Assembly (NCBI GenBank): GCA_035772785.1
Contig: JAOCPU010000002.1
Coordinates: 186,001 to 250,000, forward strand
Origin: Phlebiopsis flavidoalba
Lineage: Eukaryota > Basidiomycota > Agaricomycetes > Polyporales > Phanerochaetaceae
DNA length: 64,000 nucleotides
Direction of reading: 5' to 3'
Numbering within the stretch: the stretch's first letter is position 1; each line of letters begins with the position of its first letter. The translations under genes were made by a program, and so were the position numbers. Shown one piece after another: positions 36,801 to 49,395 of this stretch. Below the pieces are notes generated by a model. The model worked only from the letters and a program-made list of their open reading frames with translations, was not told the origin of the DNA and did not search any database.

Positions 36801-37270
36801 AAACGCCCGCCAGTATGCCGCCGCCCTCGTTGCGCCACGCTCAACACGCGGAGCGCGCACACACACAAGACGCGCACCATAAGGACATAGGCGCACTCCT
36901 GCACGACTCTGAGCGCGCCAGATAACGGACCAAAGGGGATTGTAACTACACAGAAGCCACGCACAGTGAGCGCAGAACACACGCCGTCAGAACAAAGCGA
37001 AAAGCGCGTCCGCCGCACACTCCGCGGCCGCACACGATGGACACACAGGCGCGTCGACGATAGGAAGTCCGGAACGCTTTTCTGAACTTTTGTCTTTTGC
37101 TCGTTTGCGGTCGCCCGCAGCAGGAGGCCGAGTAGGATATAAGCGTTGCTCCGCGCAATAAGCGCGTGGTGGCGCACACAGCGCGAGCTGAGGTGGTGCG
37201 CTTCCTTGTCGAGCTGTGGCGCGAAGATTGGGTCAGCTGCGCGAGCGGGTGCCGGGGCAGTGGGCGGATA
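33886..37270 (+). CDS. PlsC-type glycerolipid acyltransferase (LPLAT superfamily), frameshifted
   Basis: Transfers acyl groups to a glycerolipid acceptor; family members act at the ER membrane in phospholipid synthesis. Start MADAKVIHRVIRRVAGWAVV at 33886; exon 1 ends at 34012 before GTGAGT. The HX4D block is damaged (readings for HH..MVLDP at 34733-34760). Then IPVDRKTKDRQK (34995-35033), the substrate motif FPEGTS (35084-35101), VTIVPAAIVYT (35212-35244), and after an intron ending CGCAG at 35438, PITMDPFVEQFMST. Further on are AVKRLTATIEE, ARDLL and DDFVPISHT, an intron, IVDLFSTR, TYYSLLQSSNLTNTALSTLP, hydrophobic readings around 36080-36130, and a proline-rich tail with IDKPAVSS. The C-terminal end near 37.27 kb is a guess. 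The acceptor could be glycerol-3-phosphate, dihydroxyacetone phosphate or a lysolipid. This is the clearest single-copy metabolic gene in the spacer. Confidence 0.78.
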
Positions 37271-37974
37271 GAGTGACGACGGATTAGTGAGGGAATTAGC
37301 TTAATAGCGAGCTACGAGGATGGGTTCGCCGCGCGGTCGAGCTCGAGTGTCAATTCTGGCTGCGATGTAGGCTGCTGCTGCGCGTGTTTCGAATTCACGG
37401 CTTGGTTTCTCCGGGGGTTTTTTTTCCGGGGTTTTCTCCGGACTCCCGGTGCTGTTGTTACTAATGTCCTGTTTACGCCGATTCTAATGACATTCGCTGT
37501 TATTTCTTCTTTCGAGGGTTGTCTTGAAGCAGGCCGTTGTTGGGCTGGCACGTAAATTGCAGCCAGGGCCCATCTTGAGAGGTGGCGCCCTGAATTCCCG
37601 ATATTCAGCGTCGCACTGCTCGAGTCGGACGATGACGTATCACACCGAAAGCCTGTGTGAACGTTGACCGTCCATTTTATGATGCTGGCTTGCATCTGTA
37701 TCAGCCCTTAGCCGGGAATATTTTCCATGCCCTAAGCCATTACGGTAAGGGCGTCGCGACTTTCAGGCAAGGGGCACTCACTGACTGCATTCTCGACCGG
37801 CAGAATCACCCGTGTGCATCTTACCATGCGCCGATAGCATATACGATCGCAATCAAAATGAAATTGTCCGTCCAAGGGTAAGGTAAGATAACCCCGCCAT
37901 AAAAAAGGCAATCGAAGCAATCAAAGGAAAATGGTTACGGTTTACGGATTCACAACAGAGAAACTCGTTAGGAT
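37271..37974. other. Interval between acyltransferase and gene A3
   Basis: No gene recognised. A forward frame 37657-37881 and a reverse frame 37695-37312 are open but without motifs. The end of the acyltransferase transcript may extend into it. Confidence 0.4.
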
Positions 37975-38676
37975 TCAACGAACATCGGACGTGAGTACCA
38001 CGACGTTGTCGATCAGTTTCCTCCAGCCGCTGTTGCTCGACTCGGGATGCACCAACCTCACGAGGTCCTCATCCACACCACCTCTTGTGGAGTAGAACCC
38101 ACACGCAGAAATACGAATATTCTGTGCGCGAGTCTTCCACGTCCGACGCTTGAAAGCCTCGTGTCCCCACAAGGAGACTCTCGAAACAGGGTACGTTGTG
38201 CGCCCTATAATACAAACAAGGACTCTCTCATCATGGATGGTGGTATACTTGTATTTAAACGAATACCTTGTATCCGCCCTTCATCAGGTCTCTTTGCGAC
38301 TGAACGCCATCTTCTGTCCGTCGTACATCACAATGATTGTGTGGGAACCGGCCCAGACTCCCTTATGATACATGACGGTAGATTTTGTCTGTTACAGGAT
38401 AGGACTAAGTTTAGCGCACAGCATCGTGTGCGTAGTTCCCCTACTTTGTGTTCAGGGTTGAGCTCTTTTCTCTTCCTCTCTCTTCAGCTCCTGGTTGAGT
38501 GTCGATGTATCATCAGCATCTGGGGTCGGCGCTCTGCTGGTACCCAAAACGGCCTGATGTGGGGGGCTACCAACCCCCGGGTGACACACATCGGGAGCCG
38601 GCTGGTCGCTCTCTGAATGGCTCTGTGGTGCAGCAGGCAGCATTGTTGAGGGCTTGAGCTGGAAGAGAGTAACCAT
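37975..38676 (-). CDS. Gene A, third copy (spacer)
   Basis: Paralogue of the A genes in both arms. Exon 1 reads MLPAAPQSHSESDQPAPDV.. to DADDTSTLNQELKREEEK; exon 2 reads HTIIVMYDGQKMAFSRK and, after a shift, GGYK; a short intron ends TTATAG; exon 3 reads SLLVGTRGFQASD (shifted), then NIRISACGFYSTRGGVDEDL and ESSNSGWRKLIDN before the stop at 37975. It is more diverged from the two arm copies than they are from each other, so the family is older than the inverted duplication. No gene B is seen beside this copy. Function unknown. Confidence 0.6.
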
Positions 38677-39088
38677 CAGTATACGGGGGTATTATCTACG
38701 CTGATACGACTCACTTCAACCGAGTCCTAATTGAAGGAACGCGAACTGGCAAGGGTGTCTGTTGACTGTCGGCGTTGAAAAGCGTAAATGAGAGTCCTAG
38801 TACTATCGTCAGGACAGGATGTTAACGTTGTCTGTACTGTGTCGTGTATGAGGATAGGTTTCTATGACGTTGTGTGGCTCCATGTGGATTGAATTGGAAC
38901 CCAAATGACGGGAAAGGGTTTGTGGAGCAGAACCTAGAGCTGCGGAAAACAGAGTTAGCCCGAGCCCACCCCGCACCCACTCCTGGAGCCCTATCGCTCC
39001 ATTTAAGGATAGCCCATCGCGGCATTCCAGACCGAAAACGTAGGAAGAGGGAAACACTGTATACGCCTAGAGTACGCACAGACGAGTA

Positions 39089-41343
39089 TCACTCGGGACC
39101 CTCCATCATAAACAGGAAATACAACGTTGAGTGACCGCGTCGAGGGGATCCGATGAAGCGAGAACTCTCCGCTAGTCTCTCTCGCGAATTAGAGCCATAG
39201 ACTTGACGAAACTCATCCTCTTCGCAAAGAGCACATATCACGCGCCCTCCCCACGTTCCATCGTCTCCGGGTTGCAGCGTTCCACACAAAACCCGAGCCT
39301 AGCTCCGTAGAAGTACGCCGTTATCCATGATGCTGTGGTCGTTGTCGTCTGCGCAAAGAAGCGGACGTATTGTCGTGTAGGTGCAGTTCTTCGATTGGAT
39401 GACTATCCCCACCATGCCCCATTCGTTCGCGGCGCAAAGCAAGGAATGCAGTCAATATCAACGCTGAGTGTTCTCCGCCAAAGGGTTGCTTTTTGCAGCG
39501 AGCAGTTGAGACCCGGGCTCCGCCCGTGAGCATGCCACTACCCCCCCCTGGTTTTGTGAATCTAGCGCACCAAGCCGCCGCAATGACGGAATATCTTCCT
39601 CGGTCCCAGGGCTTTGCAGTGTTGAGAGCAATGCTTGTGAGTCTTTCCGTGAATTCTTACAGCTCGCGTAAGGAGCGAAGTTGAGCGAGTAGAAGGCGGG
39701 ATGAAAAATCAAAAAGCTGACGGTGGAGGGCCCCATAGAAGCTGAATGTTGATACATCAGGAACGAGGAGTTCTCGTCCAAATATAGGAAAGTCCTCGGA
39801 CGGATATGCAACCGAACGTCGATCGCGTGTGCGTTCTTTCGGCTGCCTCAGACGGACCAAATGGGGGGAATGGGGGGGGGGGGGGGGGGAGCCCCCGATT
39901 TTTTCCCTGTTCGACGACACCAAACAACGAAGCTCCTGTTGTTGTCCACCAACGCGGATGCGACCTGATGGATACCTAAGAGCATTCCAAAGCAACCAGG
40001 GGCTGCGGCACCCCGATACAACCCCTCCGTCTTTCTTCGACGATAGAACGTGACTGAGAGCCAACAGGAGGGATTGCCGCTTACCGTCTCCAAGATCTAG
40101 CTCGCATGTTGACGGTATAAGGAGATAGTTGAGCAACGAGATACAAGCTTTAAGGGGCTGCCTTGGTCCCCAGGCTACAATTGGATGGCAAGCGGAAGAT
40201 GGTTCTTAGTCCTGAGACCATGCGGGTCCGCAGGGTACGGTTCCCTGGAGGAACCCTAGGCGTTTGGGAAAAGTGGTTTTTGTCCCTAAAGATAGGGCAA
40301 GAGTCTCCCGATTCTTCTCGTTTTCAAGAAGCGTGGCAGAAGTTAGAGTCGCTGTCTTCTCGCCCTGTGAGGCGGTGTTAGTTACTGGTGACTGGGGGGA
40401 GATTATTCCGCTCCACGATGGCAGGTGGATCGTAAAAAAATGAACCGGTAGGTGAATTCCGGGGGGGAAATGCGGTTGAGATTTACTGGGTTCCTTAGGT
40501 TGTGGGTAAGCGATGCGGATGCGGCTAACCACGGAGGAGAAACCATGAATCGTTTTCACATGAAGATCAGCGTCGTCCTTGCAGTCCAAGGATGTGAAAT
40601 AAAGCTTGGACGTGTTCTGTGCATTATCAGGCGCCGAATCGGGCACCTAGTTCACCCTGAATCGGGACCAATACCAGGATTTCTCATACTCTGGAAGGTC
40701 CCAGACGGGTAAGTTGACCCTATCACGCCCATTAGGTTCATCAAAGGTGCTGGTTTCGTATCCGCTGAGCGTGCTCAATGTGGTGAGGAATTTAGGCTCT
40801 CAGCAAATTCGCCGATGGCGTGTCCTAACGGGGAATTATTCGAAAAAGTTGGAAGTCTTGTCGACAGCCTCATAGAAAATCATTTCCGTTACATTCTGAT
40901 GCTGTCCAGTTGGGAATAAACCGTTCCACAGCTCTGGAAAGACTTCGGGAAACATCTTAATAAAAAAGAAATTAATTAAAATATTTTTATTTTAAAAAAA
41001 ATTTTAAATAAAAAAAAAAAAACAAATTTTATTTCACATAAATAAGAAAAAAAAAAAAATAAAATTAAACAAAGAAATTTTTAATTAAAAAAAATCAAAA
41101 AATCTACAAAAAAAAAAAACAATCAATCGGGCCACCGATCTAAGCACACATGTGTCGAGGTTTGAGCCAATTCCCAAATAGCCGTCGTGGCTCGTGAACG
41201 ATCCGAGTGGACAAGGTTTGAACGAAGATTTGGGCCGAGGTAGTTTCGTTCGGGACACGAGAAATGATAGGCACCGTGTCATTCCTATGAGTGCGGAGAC
41301 GAAAGGAGCTCTTTGGAAAGAACTCGTATACATCCTTTGTCAC
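39089..41343 (-). pseudogene. F-box-like remnant 4
   Basis: Reverse-strand pieces reading leftwards: FPEVFPELWNGLF and VTEMIFYEAVDKTSNFF near 40950-40840, IPSLRRLGALD near 39600, and HPIEELHLHDNTSASLRRRQ near 39390, the last equal to the MEELHL and LAELHL blocks of F-box genes 1 and 2. The LPTEIL and HVCRxWR parts of the F-box are not found, and a 165-base AT-rich insertion lies in the middle. A decayed or badly sequenced member of the family. Confidence 0.45.
40958..41122. repeat. AT-rich low-complexity block
   Basis: About 165 bases made almost only of A and T, with A runs up to 13 and T runs up to 6, in DNA that is otherwise near 50% GC. The edges are abrupt. It could be an inserted poly(A)-like tract, a microsatellite, or low-quality sequence. 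Confidence 0.8.
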
Positions 41344-41759
41344 GAGCTACTATTGCTAGATCAATGTCTTGTTCGTCACCGAGCCGCAGCGCGTCGAATC
41401 TGGCATTTGAGGTTCGGAGTCCGGACGTTGCGGTGGCGTCTACGTCCTACGCAAGTCCTACGTATCATTTTAGCGACATAAATCTTTCCAAACAATCATC
41501 ACAGCTCACGACGCTGAAGTTGTAAAAACGCAAACGCGATGGCTACGGGGAAGACACAAGCGCCGTGACAAGGCCAAGTACTCATGCACTGGGTCGGGGA
41601 AAAGAAACAACTACGGGTTGGTCTGTGCGGTTGCAGCATGTAATTTTGCAACGTGCGTTTGGTGATCGGGCAACAGGCCGAGTTGAGCAAAAGCGCCTAA
41701 TTTTGTGCGCAGTCGGAATCTCGTACGCAAATGATAACTCAAGGCGTCGAAAGTGATGC

Positions 41760-42250
41760 TTAATCAATGTGGTGAGGGTACAGGCAAAGAAGATAAGGTA
41801 CGAGAAAAACCATACATTTGGTTTCGGCTGCATTAATCATAACGTAATCCTCAAAGGAAAGCCGCCTTGTTATCACGACATTGGGGGTCCCACAGCTGTC
41901 CATGCTATGGGCGGACAGCGCGCTGCACACCACGTACAATTGCAGAGTCATCCCTGACATGGACTGAAACCAATCCATGTCATGGGCCTCATCAAGAAAG
42001 CGGCATATCGTGAAGATGTAACTCCGCAAGCGGCGCTCCCATTGCTCGTCCTGGATTCCAGAAATGTATCGAGTGTGTGATGCGACAAAACGGCTCTCCC
42101 TCGAAGGGTCTTTGGCACATTCCTGAGTGTAAGTGCCATTTCAATCCGCTGAGCTGCAGAATGCGCGAAGATTGGTGGCAGAGGGACAATTTGTGTGTCC
42201 AACGATTGCTGCCGAGTTGGGACTCGTTGTTCGTTGAGGGGAGGGGTCAC
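41760..42250 (-). pseudogene. F-box-like remnant 3 (C-terminal part)
   Basis: Reads KWHLHSGMCQRPFEGEPFCR, GAPLAELHLHD, FLDEAHDMDWFQSM and LQLYVVCSAL. F-box gene 2 has WHMHPGGCQRPFEGEPPCR, LAELHL and LDEAHDMDWFQGM in the same order, so the two are recent relatives. A matching N-terminal part could lie between 42.3 and 44.2 kb, where the reverse frame 43314-42775 (LQSLHLSTSC.. and hydrophobic stretches) resembles the leucine-rich middle of such proteins, but no F-box signature is readable. Confidence 0.5.
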
Positions 42251-44874
42251 AACAATCTGCTACGCGAGGTTTGGAATCAAATGCGATGGTTCCCGGACCA
42301 TGTGTACTTCACTGTAACTCCCGTGGTATTGCAGTTCAATGAAGCTGGGGGGCAGTGAAGCGCAGAGTCCAAGTAGCAATCCGTGACTGAGATGTATCCC
42401 ATAGATGCATAGCAGCAAGGGCCAGGCACAGAGAACCGGGGGAAGCCTCGCCAATGAGGAACGTGTGTCCGGTCCCAAACCTGCAGAAGCGCCCCCTGCA
42501 AGCTTGAAACAGACCCCCAGACCGAAGGTCGATAGAGAAACCTGTCCTTCCTTCCTTTCCCGTTCAAAAAGGTCGCAGTGAGCGCTTCTTAGTGAAGGAG
42601 TGTACTCCCTTCATCATCTAAGTCTAAGCACGAAGCTGAAGAGAGTGGGTGGAGCGAATACCCATAACGTAAAGTTGCTGTGGCGGGTCAAAACAACGCC
42701 TACGACTTACCATTCTTTTTGGTTTTTGGATGCAACTTGCGGGGCCAAGCGGCTGTGTCATGGGTCGGAGGCATTCATGAACTGAAAGAAAGCAATCGGT
42801 GGTATACAATGAGATGGGGGGGGTTGAGAGTTGAATGCAGATGCAGAGAAGGAGCCGCTGAGCCGGCGCTCAGCCGCCTGCCATTCAGGGTGATGTGCTG
42901 TATGACGTGTAAGAGGGATGGGAGGGAGGGTATTGTAAGCTGATGATCGGCGAGTATTGCTGCACAGAAAATAATAATCGGAAATGTCGAGTGATTTGGA
43001 GACGTGGCAAGTGTTGTGAAGAATATCCAATCAAGCTGTGTGTCCGCTTCCCCAGCCCAGAACTCCCCAGCCCAACGACGGGCGCGAAGCTCAGTTTTGT
43101 GAGCGATGGAACTAGGAGGTCCGGGCAGCAAGGCCAAGTGGAAGATACGAATAAGGCTAAATTCAACCGCAGTCGTCAGGGAAGACTGGCGTGGTTCAAT
43201 CAAGAACCAGGAAATAAGCCACAGGAGGAGGATCGGCATCGTCCTCGAACAAGAGCAAGAAGTACTCAAGTGCAGAGACTGCAAGCGAGGGTGATAGCAT
43301 TTTTTTGTTTTCATGGGTCGGCAAACGGAGCAAGACTTGCAATTAATATGAGCGACAAAAAGAAGGTTAGTTTAGTCGCAAGAAAGGCCCCCATCATGGT
43401 GTTTCGGTCGCATGTGTGCTGAAGTCCAAGCGAATGAAACGTTCCGAATGACGGGTAGTAATAAAAGGGAAGCGAACACGCAAAAGCGTATCCGAGGGCA
43501 CCGGTCTACCCCCATCTCCCTTGACTAAGACGTGATAGGCGGCAAGTCTCTTGGAAGCGAAGAACGTAATATGATTCTGTGCACGAAGGGAAGGTAGGCG
43601 ACTGTCCGGTTATTGGTACTACCACAGCAGCTCACGGGGCACGTGCAAAAGTCACGATGGACCGCCAGCAGGCCTGCAGACGATTAGTGAGTCCGGAATC
43701 CACTCAGAGTCGGACTGTGAAAGCGTCCCAGGACGGAAGCATGGTTGAGAGCTTTCGGCCAGGATTTCGTAAAATAAACAACAAACTCGGGCAGCAACTG
43801 AGCAATCATTGGTCCAGTGTTATGCTTCCTCTGTACGTGCGTAGAACGCAGCAGTTCTCACCAAATGCACACCTGATATAATTGGGCCCACGATTGAAAA
43901 TCGCCGCAGTTCCGATGGTCTGCGCGTGTTTGCTCGGGGTTTGGCAACAAGGAAAAGTCCCAATAGCATTAGCAGGTTGGCATCTTCTGACGGAGGGGTT
44001 TTGTATGCTGCTAACATCCATTGGGCTCTGGAGTGTGAACAATACGAAAGCAACGTACTGGTGTGTATCTTTGTAGCGGTCCTTGCAACCCGGCTTTGGG
44101 GGCCAAACAAGGCACAGAGGAATGGAAAAAAGTGACCTCGAGCCTGCGCGTCCTACGACCGTCGTCGGTTTTGTCCGATGGCTTGTCGCCCCGTTTTGGG
44201 CAAGAAGTACTGTGGGGACGTCACCGAGGGGTCGACATCCGGGCATCACGGTTTGAATAGCAGCTGCGATGATTGAGGCGGACTACACATACTTTTACTA
44301 TCAGGAAGTGCCAGATACCCCCAATTGCGAGCACTTTGAAAGCACAAGCTCACCGCACACTACGTGCGCGTTCGTAATTGGCACCAAAGTTTAGGACCAC
44401 AAGTGGCGCAGCACGGCGGCACGACCGCGGCACGATGGTGCTGGCTTACTAACCATGGACGGACCTCTATTCTGCTTTAAGCAAGGTCTCGGACCAGCAC
44501 CTCCCTGCCAGCACCAGCCCAAGCCTCAGCACCATCGCGACAGGGTTCATACAATAAGAAAATATTAGGAAGTATCTTCACGAACGATCACAGATTATCT
44601 CGAACAATGAATTGAATACGTTACTACTACGTTTAGACAGGCTTCTGGAAGACTTGACTCACTCGGACTCACTCGGAACTAAGTCTAGTAGTCTAAGCTA
44701 GGTCTGAACAAACGCTGCAGTGCGTGACATCGGGTAATTGACGTAATCAATACTTCGAACCTGCAGGATCAGTATTAACATTGAATTTCTAAATTGTTCG
44801 TCATCATTCGTCAGCACACTTAGGTGTGACGTAAGATGTGTGGAAAGTCATGGTATCTAGATACTTGACGCCCT
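42251..44874. other. Region with no firm gene
   Basis: Open frames at 42775-43314 (-), 42943-43422 (+) and 43806-44249 (-) carry no recognised motif. Base composition is near 50% GC. A 10-base unit GACTCACTCG is repeated twice at 44656-44675. The last 600 bases (44260-44870) have only very short frames and are probably non-coding. Confidence 0.4.
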
Positions 44875-47800
44875 CTAACACAATCGCGCGAAAGATTTCC
44901 CCACTACTCTGTCCAATCTGATCCTCCCTAGGGCCATTTCACTCATGCTGAACATCAAACTATTCCTGCTTTGCGAAAGGGTCCCCACATCCGGCGGCGT
45001 ATCGAGGTGCTGAGAGGACGAGGCTACGTTCCCAAGAAGCCACAGTGAGCTGTCTGTAGAAACTTGCCTGCTTTTGCTTTTTTTATCCAATGTGCGCAGT
45101 CGGTTCGGCGCGTGGTACACGATGATCGTGCGCCGGGCATCCGTAATAAGAGGTACGTTGACAAGTCGATAAGCGCAAGAGTATTGAAGGAAGGATCAGG
45201 CCCGAACAATTTAAGCCTAAGAGGGAAGTCTAAATTGCTCAGCGGATTCTTCGCGAAGTAACAAATCTAAACTTACAGGCAAAGGGCTGAGCTGTAGCGG
45301 CCCCAGTCTCGCGTCCTATGCGAGAAAATTGAGTTTGGTTGTTGTGTATGCAATGATGTCGCTTACATTGAGTTGGATCCATCTCAGCCCTGTCACATTA
45401 GGATGAGAGGCATCGCCCAGGAGAACCCTCACAGTGAAAAAGCTTTTGGGGTAAGTGTGGGACTCAACAAAACGGCAAAATATTGATTCCGAGGATTGTC
45501 CAGAGAATGCAAGAAGAAGCGGCCTACATGTAGCAAAGACTCCCCCCAGTATCTTCATTCGTTCATTCATTTCCGGTCATGTAACGTCACCGTACCACTA
45601 TTTTGGCGGGCGAGAGGCTCTTAGCACGCATGCTATCTGTTCAACGTCCGTATAGTAGGAATACTCGACGCGGTATGTTTTGACGTCGATGATTCGTTCA
45701 AGCCGACTGATCTTTCACAATGAGGAACCTATTCACGACAAAGCGTGAAGCTCCTCGTTGTAAATGTATGTAGCGATTTGGAAGGACTCACGTATCAAAA
45801 GTACGCGTCAACATGGGGTCTCTTGTGATGTAGTGGAGTTTAGGGGCACCAGGACGGTTCAGAGAGCTGTTGCTCATCGGCAGGGCTGAGCCAGACGGGA
45901 TGGATTAGCCGCTAGCACGATCGGTGGTCCGGAGAACATCGTGGCTGGTTACCATGGCTAACATAGTTCAACACAAAGTGTTGACATATGCGTGTGGTAT
46001 GGTGCATTGCCACGGCGGCTAACAATGCCTTTTGGATGATACCTGAGCGATTGGGGAAGAACGAGGTTGAACATGAAAAGATACGCAACTCCATCAGGCG
46101 AAAATCGGTTATCGGGTACGTCGTATCAGGCACCAAACAGGTCCACTCCCAAGCGGTTCGCATGTCGAGGGCTTGCGAGTCGGTATATGTGGGGCACGGG
46201 AAATTGATCCCACAGCGGAGACGTCGATGTAAGGTATAGTTCAGCGTGACGGCACACCGCTAAAAGACTTGTATCGCCGTTATGTAGCTATAGCTATTTG
46301 TTAATGAAAGATTATCATCAGGTCACAATTAAAGGCCAAAGTAGACGGCAATGCGCTTACGCGGGGGGTCTATCCTGAGATACCGTTACAGTTAAAGGTC
46401 TGATGTATGTACAGGAAGGGTAGGATCGGCCTCAGGGATCCGCGGGGAGCTAGATGCTCCTGGATGCCATCAACATATTCGGGACGTAGAGCGACGATAT
46501 GGGCTGCCGAGACAGTACGATGTACTTTCGTGCGAGCAATACATGCGGATCCAAATTCAGACCACTGCAGCTGTCCTACACACGGCCTAGGAAAAAATCT
46601 AGCTCCAAGCGATAGCATTAGAGCTTGCAAAAGTGAGGAAATTCTTGAGAACAACGCACATGGTGCAATGATGTCCGCAGTGGCGTTTGTCCTGAGTACA
46701 TTGGTGTTTACAGTAGATGAAGGGTGTATTGGTGACGTTCCTTAAATATCGGTACCTAACGTCAAGCGGTTCCTGATAGAAACGTTACCTGACTAGTGTG
46801 TTGCAAGGTCGGCGCCATGATCTGTTAGTAAATCACGATGCAGTGTTGATCGCGGGTTGTTCCTGGTGGCCGAGGGAACGATGGGGATGACGTCGTATAC
46901 CCTGTTCTCCAAGAGGCCCGACTTTCTAGCGAATTTCGTTTTGTAGACGGAAAGGATGTCGTATGGATTGAATGAGACTGTTTTCCATACAGCGTTGAGA
47001 CGATCCTGAGCGATAAACCCGAACTTACTTGAACTGAGCGGCCCGTAAGGCTCACGTTCGAGAGCTGAGCAAATCGGCTGGTATGTGGACTGAGTCCCGT
47101 GACTAGTATGAATTGCAGCAGAGGACGAATGGTTATGTGCAGCACAAAACACGCCTATTATGACGATAAAGCGTATACGCATTTAATTGTGACGGCGACA
47201 GGAGTGGTAAGCACCGGCCGGGGCGAGTATTCCTTGGAGTGGCATATTGTAATATGGAAGGCTGCGTACGCCACCGGCAGCAAGGACTCACGATGTCACA
47301 CGAGCGTCCAGGCATGGTGTATTTTGTCGTTGCACTGCACTTTGGCCCTTTAGTGCGAGGGTGACTCCTCCTCAGAAACAGCGTGTGCATGGTCACGGTA
47401 GTTAGAGCCAGACGTTGGCAGTGAGCATAGGACCATAGGCTCGCGAAGAATGATACCTTAATAATGACCCCGCTATTAAGACCGAATGTATACGAAAAGA
47501 GAGGGGGTTCATGCACGGATCTTCGACTAACTGCCACGCACACCGTTGCAAACGAACATTGAGACAAAATCCGGCTCACACCTTGTGGGAAAGCAATGTT
47601 GCTCTTCGAGTTCCGTCCAGCACCAACCTTATTCAGGGCTGGCTTGGTTCGTAATGGGTGGAGAGTACACAAACAAATAGACCGACATGTAGAACGTGGT
47701 TTTTTGAGGCCGGTCGTGCAATGACGATGCTTTATTTTTTATTTTTTTTTTATATTTTTTTTATTATCCGTTTGCTTTTTGGCCGTCAAAGTTCACTCAA

Positions 47801-48437
47801 TCGAGTGTGTGCCGCAATTGTTGACGGTTGAGCACTGGGGCCATTAGTTCCGTTCTGGACTAGCTCGACGAAGTTCGCGCCAGAGACACGCTGTAAGTAT
47901 CTAGCTCTGTCATTTTGACGATGAACGTATTAGCGGTATACAATCAGAGTGGAGTCCATCGTGTGGGGTCCTGTGTGGGAATGAAATATCGAGGAGTGAG
48001 GGTGACGTCCGATGCGGAGAGAAAGATAAAATTGGCAGGGCAATTGATGTAGCTGGCGGCAACTTGCATAATGCAACACTCTACTGGCAAGCGACCCTGT
48101 GGTTGTTCGCTAAAACGATCATAGAGAAATGGCGTGTCGCAACAATTTATCGTTTTGTGATGGCATCGCACGGTTTGAGCTTCTAAACCACAGTAGGCGA
48201 GGTGAGTGCCAAGGTCATTTTTTGAACCAATGATGCAGCTAGTAACGTGTCAGCAGCAGTGAAAGCGGTGTCATGGGTGTACATGCCAGTAGTGACATTT
48301 TCGTGGTGAAGGAAAGAAACATCGGCATTCAAACTTCTGAGGCGCGCAGATGAGGCTGCCCTTGTGGTAACTCCACGTCCCCCGCCACGGCCCCACACAC
48401 CGATTTTCACGCGCTGAGCATGAAACCCGGAAGTCAT
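44875..48437 (-). CDS. Large membrane/extracellular protein family, copy 3
   Basis: A family common in agaricomycete genomes but without assigned function: a long, probably glycosylated outer part with membrane helices and a cytoplasmic tail. Reverse-strand pieces in order: VSFLHHENVTTGMY and DTAFTAADTLLAASLVQKM (48.3 kb), YDRFSEQPQGRLPVECC (48.1 kb), KSGLLENRVYDVIPIVPSA (46.9 kb), VLLGDASHPNVTGLRWIQLN (45.4 kb) and a tail with WLLGNVASSSQHLDTPPDV (45.0 kb). The LxDNxVYDVIPAVPS block is shared with copies 1 and 2, and the WLLGNE-type tail with both. An AT-rich block at 47731-47767 interrupts it. Frames change often, so the span is approximate. Confidence 0.5.
47731..47767. repeat. Short AT-rich block
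   Basis: T-rich low-complexity stretch inside membrane-protein copy 3, similar in character to the larger block at 40958-41122. A further T run lies at about 48757-48773. Confidence 0.6.
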
Positions 48438-49170
48438 TCAGTTTTTGCAGTGTCGACAGTCACACGGTTGTTGTGCGTTCTCGTTCATATTTCGAACGGC
48501 GTTCAAAGAGTGTCGAAGTCCTGAGGGCCATACTCATTCTCTACTGACACCCTGTGTTTTTTAAGCTGTATGAAGAGACTAAGTTACGGCTCTATCGTTG
48601 CGGCTTCTCAGCTGTCGGCCCGGGGAGGGTGGGATTTGCCGAGCGACTCGGGAGTCTGACCCGGCAGGCTAGGACGGGGCGGGATGCACATTAAAAATAT
48701 CGCCCATACAGACCACACCCTACATAGGCGGGGAGCTAGGGAGATGTGCTAGGTTTTTGTTTTTTTTTTTTTTGTTGTGGGTGGCAGTACTTACTCCCTG
48801 TCCTCTTTCGTAATCCGTGAAACCCCTCTTGTATGGAGTTTACACAGGCCCAGCCTTTTGATGGTTGTGTACATGCATTAATCTCTGCAAGGCAATCAAC
48901 AGTAGGGCTCAAAATGATCGTTTGAAAGATTCCGTGTGTCGTGCAGTAAGAAACCTAAAATAACGGAGCACTGATTAGCAGCGAAAGATGTCCGCACTGA
49001 TGTCTAGCCCCTGAAAGAATTTGATGGAATCTCCGCAAGTCCCTGGGGCTTTGACAGGCGCGCATCCCTCCGCGCAAGGGATACGGGCCCATGGCACCAT
49101 CGATTTCGCATTTAAAGACGACAGCGCGATACCCTGAAATTGGTGAATTGTCGTCCCTGCCGACGACCCC
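48438..49170. other. Divergent intergenic region between membrane-protein copies 3 and 1
   Basis: About 730 bases with no substantial frame. The two flanking family members point away from it, so it should contain both promoters. A T run near 48757-48773 and a TAAAATAAC stretch near 48957 are the only composition features. Confidence 0.45.
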
Positions 49171-49395
49171 CGTATCCTAGTTGATAGATATCATGAGCCT
49201 ATGCTGAGTCTTAACCTCGGGAACGTGCTTGACAAGCGAGTTCTCGATCACAGCCGTGCTCCTCAAATCCTTACACACATCGCCAAACCACATAGTGCTA
49301 ACGTTCATGGTGACTTGATGTACTAAACAGGACACAGATCGCATACTACCAGTACAAGACACACCCCGACTCAGAGAAAACAACACGAGACGTCC

